Source: Prosthecobacter debontii (GTDB lineage: Bacteria > Verrucomicrobiota > Verrucomicrobiia > Verrucomicrobiales > Akkermansiaceae). Taken from it: 24,456 bases of DNA. The DNA is taken from assembly GCA_945885485.1 (NCBI GenBank), contig CAMCYT010000008.1, positions 1-24,456 of the forward strand, given 5' to 3'. This document shows positions 14,340-23,700 of the stretch, piece by piece. The notes below the pieces were generated by a model. It saw only the letters and a program-made list of their open reading frames with translations. It searched no databases and was not told the origin of the DNA. Position 1 is the stretch's first letter. Each line of letters starts with the position of its first letter. Position numbers and translations under genes: made by a program.

Positions 14340-15578
14340 CTACTTCTGGATAATCACGAAGCAGCCTTTTTTGTTCGCAGAAATGATGTCTGGCTTTTTA
14401 TCGCCATTTACATCTTTGGCCATGACTTGGCAGCCGATGCCGCTGTTATCGTCGATGATTTCGGCGGTGAATGTTGCTTGGCCGGCTTTACGGGTGAGCA
14501 TGAAAGCGTAGATGACGGGAGTTTGATCTGACTCGGGATCTCCTGTTGGACCGTGTGCCCAGAAGCGTTTTCCGGTGATGATGTCGAGGGTGCCATCGCC
14601 ATTGAGATCGACGAGGTCCAGCGCGTGTGGCTGGGTAAACGCCACTCCAGTGGAGCCTTTTTCTTTTTGAGTATCTGTTAAGAGATTTTGTTTCCATGTT
14701 CCATCCGCGTTTTGTTCAAACCAGCAGACACCGTAGCCATGGGCGTCTAGCGACGAGATGACATCGGTGCGGCTATCGCCATTCACATCGTAACCGAACA
14801 TTTGTGCGCCGCCTTTATCGCCAAAAGTGGCTGGGTGGAAAGTCCATGGGGTGGTGCCGTCCCAATTGGCGGGTTGTTCCCACCAACCGCATTTTTCTAA
14901 AATATCAGTGCGGCCATCCGAGTTGATATCGCCGTGGCCGATGCCGTGTGTGTAGCGCTGGAAGGTTTTGTTATCGACCGGAGTGATGGCGTTCCATTTC
15001 CAGATTGCGGTCGGGTTGGCGGCATCGAAAGTTGCGTATCCGATCTTGCCGCCGGACATGCAGAGGAGGTCGGGTTGTTTGTCGCCATTGATATCGACGA
15101 GCATGGGGGATTCGTTGTCGGTGGATGCGACGGCAACGTGGCGGGGCCAATCGCCACCCTTCGCGCCGGGGTTTTCATACCATAACGTTTCTTTGTTAGG
15201 GATACCGACCACAAGGTAGTCGGGTTTGCCATCGCCGTTAAAATCGTGGGCGTAGGAAAGGAAATTTTCCGAGTAGGCGTTTTTACCGCTGAGTTCACCC
15301 TCGTAACCCGGCACGACACTTTTGTCTGCGGCGTTGAACGATTTTGTATCGGGGTGAATCTTGTTTAAGGTTTTGAAATCCGGACCAGCATACCAATAGG
15401 GTCCGCTGAGGATATCGGTTTTACCATCGCCATTTACATCTGCGGCACAGGCACCCTCAGCCCAGAAATAACGGCTGATTTTAAGGGGTTGCCATTTTCC
15501 GGTAGGAGCAGGGGGGGTGGTGGAAACGACTGCAGTGACAGCGCCGACGGCAAGCAGGGGGAGAAGAAGTGATTTCAT
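14340..15578 (-). CDS. Secreted FG-GAP/VCBS-repeat protein
   Basis: This 412-residue protein has an N-terminal signal peptide (MKSLLLPLLAVGAVTAVVS). It carries seven calcium-binding loops of the DxNxDxxxD type: DVNGDGKTD, DFNGDGKPD, DINGDKQPD, DINSDGRTD, DVNGDSRTD, DLNGDGTLD and DVNGDKKPD. Such repeats build an integrin-alpha-like seven-bladed propeller, common in exported proteins of Verrucomicrobiota and Planctomycetota. Seven loops match one complete propeller. No catalytic domain is visible; a role in binding carbohydrate or other extracellular ligands is a family-level guess. It is transcribed alone, away from clpB, with a 422-base upstream region that holds an inverted-repeat element. 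ATG 15578 directly precedes the signal peptide. Confidence 0.9.
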   Translation of the reverse strand: MKSLLLPLLAVGAVTAVVSTTPPAPTGKWQPLKISRYFWAEGACAADVNGDGKTDILSGPYWYAGPDFKTLNKIHPDTKSFNAADKSVVPGYEGELSGKNAYSENFLSYAHDFNGDGKPDYLVVGIPNKETLWYENPGAKGGDWPRHVAVASTDNESPMLVDINGDKQPDLLCMSGGKIGYATFDAANPTAIWKWNAITPVDNKTFQRYTHGIGHGDINSDGRTDILEKCGWWEQPANWDGTTPWTFHPATFGDKGGAQMFGYDVNGDSRTDVISSLDAHGYGVCWFEQNADGTWKQNLLTDTQKEKGSTGVAFTQPHALDLVDLNGDGTLDIITGKRFWAHGPTGDPESDQTPVIYAFMLTRKAGQATFTAEIIDDNSGIGCQVMAKDVNGDKKPDIISANKKGCFVIIQK

Positions 15579-15729
15579 TGGAATGCGGATTTATATTGGC
15601 TAACGGCGGTTACGAACAAGCTTTATATGGTTTTTTTATGGGGACATTACTCGCCGGTGAATCATAAAACATGGTAGGGCAATCTTGATAATAGAGCCAT
15701 CTTGGAGAAAGGAGGGAAAGGAGGAGATT

Positions 15730-15883
15730 TTAACCACGGAATGCAAAGAATCCACGGATTGGGTGCTAAAGCACCGATTAGTGCTTTGAGTTCACTATGG
15801 TGTTCCTGTGTAGGTGAACATTACAAAATTTCAATGATTTGTGCGAAACTCCAATCCGTGGATTCTGTGCATTCCGTAGTTAA
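15730..15883. repeat. Inverted-repeat element with 33-base arms
   Basis: The left arm 15730-15762 (starting TTAACCACGGAATGCAAAGA) and right arm 15851-15883 are inverted copies matching at 31 of 33 positions. Inside is a small hairpin, AAAGCAC/GTGCTTT, around CGATTA. The arms resemble the widely dispersed 'AACCACGGAA' repeats of environmental bacteria. The element occupies part of the gene-free stretch 15579-16000. Apart from a lone GGTAGGG half-site near 15673 and the promoter candidate below, I see nothing else in that stretch. Confidence 0.88.
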
Positions 15884-15945
15884 CCTTTTTCCCCTGTCGG
15901 GCTCGGATATGCGTAAAAATCCATAAAATTCGCGGTGTGTAAGAA

Positions 15946-15975
15946 CTTGCTTATAGGTTCGGCGTAGCCCATGTT
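15946..15975 (+). promoter_or_regulatory. Candidate sigma-32-type heat-shock promoter of clpB
   Basis: CTTGCTT (15946-15952) and GCCCATGT (15967-15974) are separated by 14 bases. This resembles the sigma-32 consensus CTTGAAA-N(11-16)-CCCCATnT and lies about 25-55 bases upstream of the clpB ATG. No CIRCE inverted repeat was found. Match by eye only; the organism's own consensus is unknown. Confidence 0.4.
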
Positions 15976-16000
15976 ATAGATATACAAAATCTAGGATTTT

Positions 16001-18574
16001 ATGGCACTCGATAAACTCACACAGAAACTTCAAGAAGCATTGCAACAGGCGCAGGGATTGGCATCGAAATCGTCGCATCCGGAACTGCGCAGCACGCATG
16101 TGTTGCTGGCTCTATTGCAACAGGAAGGCGGGATTACCGTGCCGATTTTGCAGAAAGCGGGTGTGGATGCATCAATGTTAAAAGCTGCGGTGGCCTCGGC
16201 TTTGGTTAAAGAAGTCAGCGTCCAAGGTGCATCGAACCAACCACAGATCAGCGCGGGATTGCGGGCGACTTTAGAAGATGCCGATCAGGTGCGTGAAAAG
16301 ATGGGTGATGATTTTCTCTCGGTAGAGCATTTTCTATTGGGTGCACTAAAAGGCGATTCACCGGCTGGCAAGTTATTGAAAGAAGCGGGCTTCGATACGA
16401 AAAAAGCAGAGGCAGCGATCAAAGAAGTGCGCGGTTCACAAAAAGTGACCGATACCGATCCTGAAGGAAAGTATCAGACATTGGAAAAATACGGAACCGA
16501 TCTAACGGCTCGAGCGCGTGCTGGAAAAATCGATCCAGTGATCGGTCGGGATCATGAGATCCGTAGGGTCTTGCAGGTGCTTTCGCGTCGCACGAAAAAC
16601 AACCCTGTCCTCATCGGTGAGCCGGGAGTGGGTAAGACCGCCATCGTTGAAGGGCTAGCTCGACGCATCGTTTCCGGTGATGTGCCGGATTCGATGAAGA
16701 ACAAGATGGTCATCTCGATGGATATCGGTGCTATGCTGGCGGGTGCGAAATTCCGCGGTGAGTTCGAGGAACGTCTCAAAGCCTTTCTCAAAGAAGTCAC
16801 CGATGCGGAAGGGCGTATCATCTTATTTATCGACGAGCTTCATACCATCGTTGGTGCCGGAGCAGGTGAGGGCGCGGCCGATGCTTCGAATATGCTCAAA
16901 CCTCAACTCGCACGTGGAGAACTGCACGCGATTGGTGCAACCACTCTGGATGAATACCGGAAATATATCGAAAAAGACGCGGCCTTAGAACGGCGCTTCC
17001 AGCCAGTGATGGTGGGCGAACCTTCGGTTGAAGATACCATTGCGATCCTGCGTGGTCTGAAAGAACGCTACGAAGTTCACCACGGCGTTCGAATTCAAGA
17101 CGGGGCCATCGTCGCAGCGGCTGTGCTTTCGGATCGATATATCTCGGATCGGTTTCTGCCTGATAAGGCAGTAGATCTCATCGACGAGGCTTCTTCTCGT
17201 TTGAAGATTGAGTTAGATTCCATGCCGACTGAAATCGATGTGCTTGAGCGGCAGATCATGCAGCTTGAGATGGAGAAGAAGGCTTTAGAAAAAGAAACCG
17301 ATAAAGCATCTGCTGCGCGTTTGGATAAAGTCAAAGAAGAGCAGGCAAATCTCAAAGAACAGTCATCAGGAATGATGGCTCAATGGCGTAACGAAAAGGC
17401 GATCATTGATCAGGTCCGAGTTGCTCAGGAGAAAATCGATTCATTGAAAACTGAGATCGAGAAAGCACAACGGATTGGCGATCTAACACGTGCTTCGCAG
17501 ATCACCTATGGGGATTTGCCAGATGCTCAAAAGCAACTTGAAGAAGCTCAAGTCGGATTAGCGACTCTTCAGAAAAATGGCGCGATGCTCAAAGAGGAAG
17601 TGACGGAAGAAGATATCTCCCGCGTGGTTTCATCATGGACGGGAATTCCTGTGAGTCGTTTGCAAGAAGGTGAAAAACAGAAACTGGTTTCAATGGAAGC
17701 GCGTTTGGGCGATCGAGTGGTGGGTCAGAAAAAAGCGATCACTGCGGTCGCGAATGCGGTGCGTCGCGCGCGTGCGGGCTTGCAGGATGAGAATCGGCCT
17801 ATCGGTTCGTTCCTTTTCCTCGGTCCAACTGGCGTTGGTAAAACCGAACTTTCAAAAGCACTGGCTGAGTTCCTCTTCGATGATGAGGGAGCGATGGTTC
17901 GTATTGATATGTCGGAATACATGGAGAAACACAGCGTATCACGTTTGATCGGCGCGCCTCCGGGCTATGTTGGTTACGATCAGGGCGGACAGCTTTCCGA
18001 ACATGTTCGCAGAAAACCGTATTCAGTCGTGCTCTTTGATGAGGTCGAGAAAGCTCATCCCGATGTATTCAATGTGCTGTTGCAGGTTCTAGACGACGGG
18101 CGGATCACCGACGGCCAAGGCAGGACAGTCGATTTCCGAAATACGGTTCTGATCATGACCTCGAACATCGGATCACAATTCATCCTCGGTGAAACGAATA
18201 CCGAACAACGCGAAGCTGCGGTCATGGAAGCCCTGCGTGGTCACTTCAGACCTGAGTTCCTCAACCGCATTGATGAGATCGTGATTTTCGATCGATTGAA
18301 TCGTGAAGATCTAACAACCATCGTCGATCTCCAACTCGACCGCGTTCGCAAGCGCCTTGCAAAACAAGGACTCGGCCTCGCGCTCACAGAAGAGACCAAA
18401 GAATTCGTCGGCAACCAAGGCTACGATCCAGTTTACGGTGCGCGTCCTTTGAAACGCGCGATTCAACATCACCTCCTTGATCCACTGAGCTTAGACGTGC
18501 TAGAAGGAAAATTCGTCGATGGCGATGTGATCAAGGGCGAGATGAGCGATGGAAAAGTTGTGTTTACGAAGTGA
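16001..18574 (+). CDS. clpB: ATP-dependent disaggregase ClpB
   Basis: This 857-residue Hsp100 chaperone, working with DnaK, pulls polypeptides out of aggregates through its hexameric pore. Domain order is complete: Clp N-domain (1-145, ASKSSHPELRSTHVLLALLQ), first AAA+ with GEPGVGKT (206-213) and ILFIDELHTIVGAGAGEG, the ClpB-specific coiled coil (about 410-525), then second AAA+ with GPTGVGKT (608-615), VLFDEVEKAHPDVFNVLLQ and the sensor region FRPEFLNRIDE. Walker A positions nearly coincide with the E. coli protein. No ClpP-binding IGF loop was seen, as expected for ClpB. ATG 16001 has a weak AGGA upstream (CTAGGATTTTATG). It stands alone, convergent with the next minus-strand gene, with a heat-shock-like promoter candidate. 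Confidence 0.98.
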   Translation: MALDKLTQKLQEALQQAQGLASKSSHPELRSTHVLLALLQQEGGITVPILQKAGVDASMLKAAVASALVKEVSVQGASNQPQISAGLRATLEDADQVREKMGDDFLSVEHFLLGALKGDSPAGKLLKEAGFDTKKAEAAIKEVRGSQKVTDTDPEGKYQTLEKYGTDLTARARAGKIDPVIGRDHEIRRVLQVLSRRTKNNPVLIGEPGVGKTAIVEGLARRIVSGDVPDSMKNKMVISMDIGAMLAGAKFRGEFEERLKAFLKEVTDAEGRIILFIDELHTIVGAGAGEGAADASNMLKPQLARGELHAIGATTLDEYRKYIEKDAALERRFQPVMVGEPSVEDTIAILRGLKERYEVHHGVRIQDGAIVAAAVLSDRYISDRFLPDKAVDLIDEASSRLKIELDSMPTEIDVLERQIMQLEMEKKALEKETDKASAARLDKVKEEQANLKEQSSGMMAQWRNEKAIIDQVRVAQEKIDSLKTEIEKAQRIGDLTRASQITYGDLPDAQKQLEEAQVGLATLQKNGAMLKEEVTEEDISRVVSSWTGIPVSRLQEGEKQKLVSMEARLGDRVVGQKKAITAVANAVRRARAGLQDENRPIGSFLFLGPTGVGKTELSKALAEFLFDDEGAMVRIDMSEYMEKHSVSRLIGAPPGYVGYDQGGQLSEHVRRKPYSVVLFDEVEKAHPDVFNVLLQVLDDGRITDGQGRTVDFRNTVLIMTSNIGSQFILGETNTEQREAAVMEALRGHFRPEFLNRIDEIVIFDRLNREDLTTIVDLQLDRVRKRLAKQGLGLALTEETKEFVGNQGYDPVYGARPLKRAIQHHLLDPLSLDVLEGKFVDGDVIKGEMSDGKVVFTK

Positions 18575-18618
18575 GAAGTGACTGATCCTTCCATCGACTT
18601 GCAAGAGATTGGATTGCT

Positions 18619-19668
18619 TTAGAGATTCTTGGGTTCGAGCAGATCCATCGGAAAAGGTTTGTGTTTTTTGTAGGCGTCGATGTAGGACTTCATGAATTGG
18701 TAATACAAATCTTTGTGTCCTCCTTTCATGGGTTCGATGTCTCGGCTGAATTCACGGTCGTAATTGTCCACAAACATTGTCGTGCCTTTGACTTCAAACC
18801 GTTGGGCAATCCATTCGTTCCACCAAGTGATCGTGATGAACTTGGGTCGAGCTTCGAAGGCGCGTTGCCATTGTTCTTGGAATGTTTTGCCACCTCTTCT
18901 TCCGACGGCATTTTTTGCCGTCATGTAGGTTTCTTGCAAAGCGGTGGTGATCGGAACTTGTTCGGTGAAGTTGCCATTTTTACCGATGTTCTGGGGATAG
19001 CGTTGAAGGAATGACCATTCTTTATCGGCCAATTTTTTCTGCAGCCCCAACATCTTGCGAACGGTGTATTGTTTCTTGAGGTCCTCTGAAGGCGCATCGG
19101 TGGTGATCAGCAGGGGTTTGAGACCGTTGCCATCATCCCAGTAAAGGAAGAGATCTTCGTAGGCGGGATTGGAGTAGTAAGGAGACATTTCTGGGCCAAC
19201 TTCGGATGGGCACCAAATCGCGACGTGTGGCGGTTTCAGGCCTTCTTTTTTCATCGCCTTGAGCGTTTCAAAAAAGGCTCGATAGGATTCGCCGACCATT
19301 TCCTTTTTATAGGCATCTGGCCATTTGATATTCATGTTGGTATTATCCAGCACGATGAAATCGATCTGAGCGGCGCTCAGAAGTTTAATGTGTTGTCGGA
19401 TCACATCGACGTTGTCAGACCGATAATATCCGATGGCGGGTTCGCTCCAGAAGTGAAATGCATTCAAGGGTCCCCACTTTGGTTCGGTGGGATTTTCTTT
19501 GAGGATTTCGCTGATGTTGTAGATGGGTTTTCCTTCTTTTACTACTGGATTGAACCATGCGGAATAACAGATGCCGACAAGGTCGGTCTCATGAGTGATA
19601 TCGCGTCGATCAGCGGCGTGGGTGGCACAGGTGAAGAGGAGCAAGCAATAGATCGTGAGTATTTTCAT
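18619..19668 (-). CDS. Secreted GH71/GH99-like protein
   Basis: This 349-residue exported protein has the signal peptide MKILTIYCLLLFTCATHAAD. The fold looks like the glycoside hydrolase family 71/99-type TIM barrel: an early VGICYSAWFNP strand, IDFIVLDNTNMNIKWP after strand three to four, VAIWCPSEVGPEM, and the late FITITWWNEWIAQRFE motif (about 277-292). That motif corresponds to the NEW-containing catalytic loop of GH99-like enzymes. The C-terminal DNYDREFSRDIEPMKGGH and YYQFMKSYIDAYKK are typical of the hypothetical GH71/99-like proteins of PVC bacteria. The true substrate and even catalytic activity are uncertain. It lies 78 bases after the AraC gene on the same strand, so the two may be cotranscribed. 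ATG 19668 precedes the signal peptide directly. Confidence 0.72.
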   Translation of the reverse strand: MKILTIYCLLLFTCATHAADRRDITHETDLVGICYSAWFNPVVKEGKPIYNISEILKENPTEPKWGPLNAFHFWSEPAIGYYRSDNVDVIRQHIKLLSAAQIDFIVLDNTNMNIKWPDAYKKEMVGESYRAFFETLKAMKKEGLKPPHVAIWCPSEVGPEMSPYYSNPAYEDLFLYWDDGNGLKPLLITTDAPSEDLKKQYTVRKMLGLQKKLADKEWSFLQRYPQNIGKNGNFTEQVPITTALQETYMTAKNAVGRRGGKTFQEQWQRAFEARPKFITITWWNEWIAQRFEVKGTTMFVDNYDREFSRDIEPMKGGHKDLYYQFMKSYIDAYKKHKPFPMDLLEPKNL

Positions 19669-19746
19669 GAATGCTAGGGAATTGTTCTAGGAGTAATGGT
19701 TGTTGAAGATACTCATGTCTAGTGCCGATGGCTGGAAAAATGGCCA

Positions 19747-20616
19747 TTACCGAAAATGCGAAGGAGGTCTTCCAAAGCGTTCTTTAAATGCAGATGTGAA
19801 ACTTTGAATGCAAGCGAAGCCGACTTCTTTGGCGATGGTTTCGATTTTATCATTCGTGGTGGAAAGAAGATTCATCGCTCGTTGGAGTCGAATGAATGTC
19901 AGGTGCCGCATGGGGGATCGTCCGATTTCTTTGATGCACATTCGACGTAGATGTTCCGTGCTTACGCATGCTAGATCTGCGAGTTCGTTGAGTGTCCAGT
20001 CATGCGCGGGGTTCTTTTCAACGGCGATCCAGATTCGTGACAGCCGTTCGTCTAAATGTGAGGGTTGGGCAAAACGGATGACGTAATGATGAACCAGTTC
20101 GCACCAATGATGAATGGCGGTGGAATTATTTTCACCTATCGTTTCGAGATGAAGCCCCCTGATCGCATCGGCTAGGCCGTTTGCGTTGAATTGTCCAATG
20201 ACTGGTGAGATCGATGAAACGATGGGTTTGCGTTCAGGTGATTCGTCATAGCGAACCCACGCGAAGTGCCACGTGGATTTGCCGATGCATTTCAGTGAGT
20301 TCGTCACAAACGGTGGAAGCAGGCAGGCTTGACCTGCGTGGATGGTCTTCCAAGAGCCATCCACTAAAACGACACCTTCGCCCCCAAGGCATGCCAGCAT
20401 GAATGTTCCTGATTGGACGACGCGGACGATTTCATACGGGCTGCGTGCTTCCAGAATCCCGGTGTGGGCGATGTTGTGAGTGGCGAGCAAAGGGCAATTC
20501 GGCATTCCGCGTAGCCAGCCTTTGGTGTCAGCTGCTGTTCCTAAAACCGCATCAAACCGAGTGCGACTACCGATAATCTCGATGTCAGCTAATGGGTTTG
20601 TGGGTTTTGTTTTCAC
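19747..20616 (-). CDS. AraC-family transcriptional regulator
   Basis: This 289-residue regulator has an N-terminal cupin-like ligand-binding domain (about 40-125; LACLGGEGVVLVDGSWKTIH, AGQACLLPPFVTNSL) and a C-terminal double helix-turn-helix domain. HTH1 is WTLNELADLACVSTEHLRRM (207-226). HTH2 is IETIAKEVGFACIQSFTSAF (258-277), ending FKERFGRPPSHFR. The start appears to be GTG 20616, since no ATG occurs before the cupin domain. Regulators of this kind usually sense a sugar or glycoside and activate neighbouring catabolic genes. The divergent large ThuA/dehydrogenase gene and the cotranscribed GH71/99-like gene are the obvious targets. No effector can be read from sequence. Confidence 0.92.
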   Translation of the reverse strand: MKTKPTNPLADIEIIGSRTRFDAVLGTAADTKGWLRGMPNCPLLATHNIAHTGILEARSPYEIVRVVQSGTFMLACLGGEGVVLVDGSWKTIHAGQACLLPPFVTNSLKCIGKSTWHFAWVRYDESPERKPIVSSISPVIGQFNANGLADAIRGLHLETIGENNSTAIHHWCELVHHYVIRFAQPSHLDERLSRIWIAVEKNPAHDWTLNELADLACVSTEHLRRMCIKEIGRSPMRHLTFIRLQRAMNLLSTTNDKIETIAKEVGFACIQSFTSAFKERFGRPPSHFR

Positions 20617-20667
20617 TTGGAATGTGGATTTGAGTTAAATTCTGGTGGATGATTGAACCTTGGCTCA

Positions 20668-20710
20668 AGCTGATTTTTTGCGAATATTTGGATAATATAA
20701 AAAGTCAGCT
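20668..20710. promoter_or_regulatory. Candidate operator in the divergent araC-type/ThuA spacer
   Basis: A 43-base interrupted palindrome has arms AGCTGATTTTTT and AAAAAAGTCAGCT, with one mismatched or wobble position, around an AT-rich centre that contains its own ATATT/AATAT arms. It sits in the 147-base spacer between the AraC gene (GTG 20616) and the ThuA-type gene (ATG 20764). It is the strongest symmetric site there. Symmetric sites are not the usual form for AraC proteins, which tend to use direct repeats, so this remains weak. Confidence 0.3.
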
Positions 20711-20763
20711 ATCATAGCGTAACCGCTTAAGTTGAATTTCACTTCGATTTCATCCAACTCATC

Positions 20764-23700
20764 ATGAAGTTCTTAATCCTATTCCTTTTCTGTGTGCAGA
20801 TGGCCTATGCCGCAGAACCTCTCCGTATATTCATTCGTTCTGGAGAAAAGACGCATCGACCTGGCTGCCATGATTATCCTGCCTTCCTTGCGGATTGGAC
20901 AAAGCTACTCAGCGATCGCGGAGCGAAGGTCGGTGGGGGAAATACTTTTCCAACCAAGCAACAACTGGCGGAAACCGATGTCGTCATCCTTCATTCATCG
21001 GAATCAGGAAACATTACCGGAGAGGAGCGGGAGAATTTCGAAGCCTATTTGAAACGTGGCGGCGGTGTCGTTGCTATTCATGGAGGCTCAGTGTCGAGAG
21101 ATCCTGCTTGGTATAAAACGGTGATCGGGGGTTCATGGAACTTCGATCACACTAAATTCAGCGAAGGGCACATGTCATTGTATTTCACCGACCGTGAGAA
21201 CCCAATCACCAAAGGGATATCCAATTTTGATCTCGAGGATGAAATTTACTACGACATGGATATGTTGCCAGAGGCGAAAATTCTCGCCGCTGCTTATACG
21301 CCGAAACCCAAAGATGGGAAATTTGCCCAGGGGCAGCCGGTGAATATTCATGATATCCAGCCGCAGGTATGGACTTATGAGACGGGTGATCGCCGCGCCT
21401 TCGTATGCATACCTGGTCATCAGTATGTGAATTTTTCCCATCAATCGATTGAGGCTCTGCTATTACGCGGGATCGCATGGGCTGGAAAAATGAAAGACAC
21501 GGATTCACTGCTATCCAAACAAAAGGGAATTGAGGAAGCACTGCGGTATCCCGTTGGTGGCCCGACGAAACCCGAGGCGGCGGCGGCGAAGATTGAAGTG
21601 CATCCGGAGTTCAATATTTCACTGGTTGCAGCAGAGCCGTTGATCAATAAAGCGATGAACCTCGATTGGGATGAAAAAGGCCGTATGTGGGTGGTGGAGT
21701 CGCCGGAATATCCGAACGGGCTACGCAAGGCGAACACGGATGTTTGGAAAGACAGTGGCTCTGTGAAACCTGGTGAATACGAGCGCGAACCTCTGGACCG
21801 TATCAGTATTCTAACAGATACCGATGGCGACGGGCGTATGGACAAGAAGCATGTCTTCGCAGACAAGTTGGAGCTGGCCACGGGGTTAGTATTTCATAAA
21901 AACGGAGTGATCGTCTCCGCCGCGCCGGACATTTGGTATCTCGAAGATACGAACGGCGACGAGGTGGCGGACAAACGCACCAAGCTTTATACAGGACTTG
22001 GCAACGGCGATACCCACGCGGTGATCAACAACCTGCGCTGGGGTCTTGATGGCTGGATTTACGCGACGCATGGCTACAGCGCGGGCGAGGTCACCGCGCT
22101 CGGCGCGCCGGAGAAAGGGAAAGTTCGGATCGGCTCGGGGGTTGTGCGTTTCAAGGCAGACGGGACAGAGATCGAAATGTTTTCCAGTACAGGCGGTAAC
22201 GTATGGGGCTTGTGCATGACGAGGGATGGCCAGTGTTTCTGGACGCAGCCGACCAGCGGCACTTTGCTTTTTCACACCGTCCTGCCAGAGAGCATACTCT
22301 CGAAGGGCAAGATCACGGGCACGAGCAGCTTTCACGGGATGATCATCGGGCAGAAGACCTTTCCGCTTATGGATTGGAAACAAGCGGCCTACAAGCAAAT
22401 CGACTGGGTCGGATCCTACACGGCGGCGGCGGGTTGCGCTATCTACGAGGGCGGCGCATGGCCGGAGAACTGGAACTACTCCTATTTCACTGGCGAGCCG
22501 ACGATCAATATCGTCAGCCACTATTTAGTGAAACCCAACGGCGTGACCTACTCCTCGGAGAAGGAGAAAGGCCGCGAGGATACGGAGTTCATGCGCAGCA
22601 AGGATCTGTGGTTCCGACCTATCGAGACCCGGGTCGGCCCCGATGGCGCATTGTATGTGATCGATTTCTACAACCAAGCGGTGATCCACAACGACACCCG
22701 CGGCCCGAAGCACGGCAACGCGAATGCCGCAGTGCGTCCGGATCGGGATCATTACTTTGGTCGTATTTGGAGAATACAGCACAAAGAAGCAAAGAAGATT
22801 GAAGTTCCTTTGATCAATAAAAATAAGCAGCAATCGGTTCAAGCTGCATTTATGAGTTCCAATTCTCATACCCGAATGACAGCTATTCGCTTGCAGCGTG
22901 AGAGTGGAGAAATGTTAGAAATAAAAAATGGCTCGGCAGCTATGGAGTCATACCGTCAATTTGAGAAAATTGGTTCTCCGGAAGATCGCAAAAAACTTTT
23001 TGCTGCATACGCTGAAGCCAAGGATAATTGGTCTCGTTCTGCACTGATCGCAGTAGCAAGTAGCCAGTCTATGGAAGTTATTCTCGACTGCCTTAAAGCG
23101 CAGAAGCCTGAGCCACTCGCATCACTTGCTCAGAATCTCGTTCAAGTCGCACTGAGAGCTGATCTTAATCAAAATGCAGCTAAGCTGATCCATGCGGTGG
23201 CTAAAGCACCTTCCTCGGTTGATGTAGTCAGAACTTCAATTCTCAAAGAGATCATTGCAAATAATAAAGCTCAGCCTGATTTGAATAAGGAGTTAAGCGA
23301 ATCATTGGTTGGCTTGTTATCAGATCCTAGCACTGGATCGCTCATCCTGCCGTTGATAAATCGCTGGGACAAACAGGGCACGTTAAAAGAGTCGGTTAAT
23401 AAACAGATTGATTTGCTTTCAAGTAAACTTGCAGATTCCAAAGCAAACCTAGCAGAACGCATCGTTGCTGCCAGAGCACTGGTTTCTGTAGGAACCGATG
23501 TTTCAGCTGATAAAGCATTGATGGTTTTGCAGAACTCCTCTGAACCACTGGAGCTTCAATCCGTAATTGTCACCACGGTGAGCGAGGCAAATTTAACTGT
23601 TAAACTTATCAAGTATTTCAACGGACTCAGTCCCGAAATACGGATTCAGGCATTTAATGAAATCATCAAGCGACCTGCCGCATCCATCGCATTTTTGAAT

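Noticed and set aside
15702..15926. 74-residue plus-strand open frame
   Set aside because: It is made almost entirely of the 33-base inverted-repeat element, so it is a by-product of the repeat.
15930..16060. CIRCE heat-shock operator for clpB
   Set aside because: TTAGCACTC with its inverted partner is not present; GGCACTC inside the start of the gene has no partner at the right distance.
19725..19746. Terminator hairpin after the AraC gene (ATGGC...GCCAT)
   Set aside because: The stem is only about five pairs and no T-run follows in either direction.
1966..21820. Apparent excess of the hexamer TCTAAC/GTTAGA, often in Asp-Leu-Thr codons
   Set aside because: A by-eye count gave about 19-20 sites against roughly 12 expected at equal base frequencies, which is too weak without a proper background model.
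22203..22802. 199-residue open frame on the plus strand, and others on the minus strand at 21441-22521, within the propeller region
   Set aside because: They overlap the large recognised coding frame and their translations show no family features. High G+C in this part reduces stop codons in the other frames.
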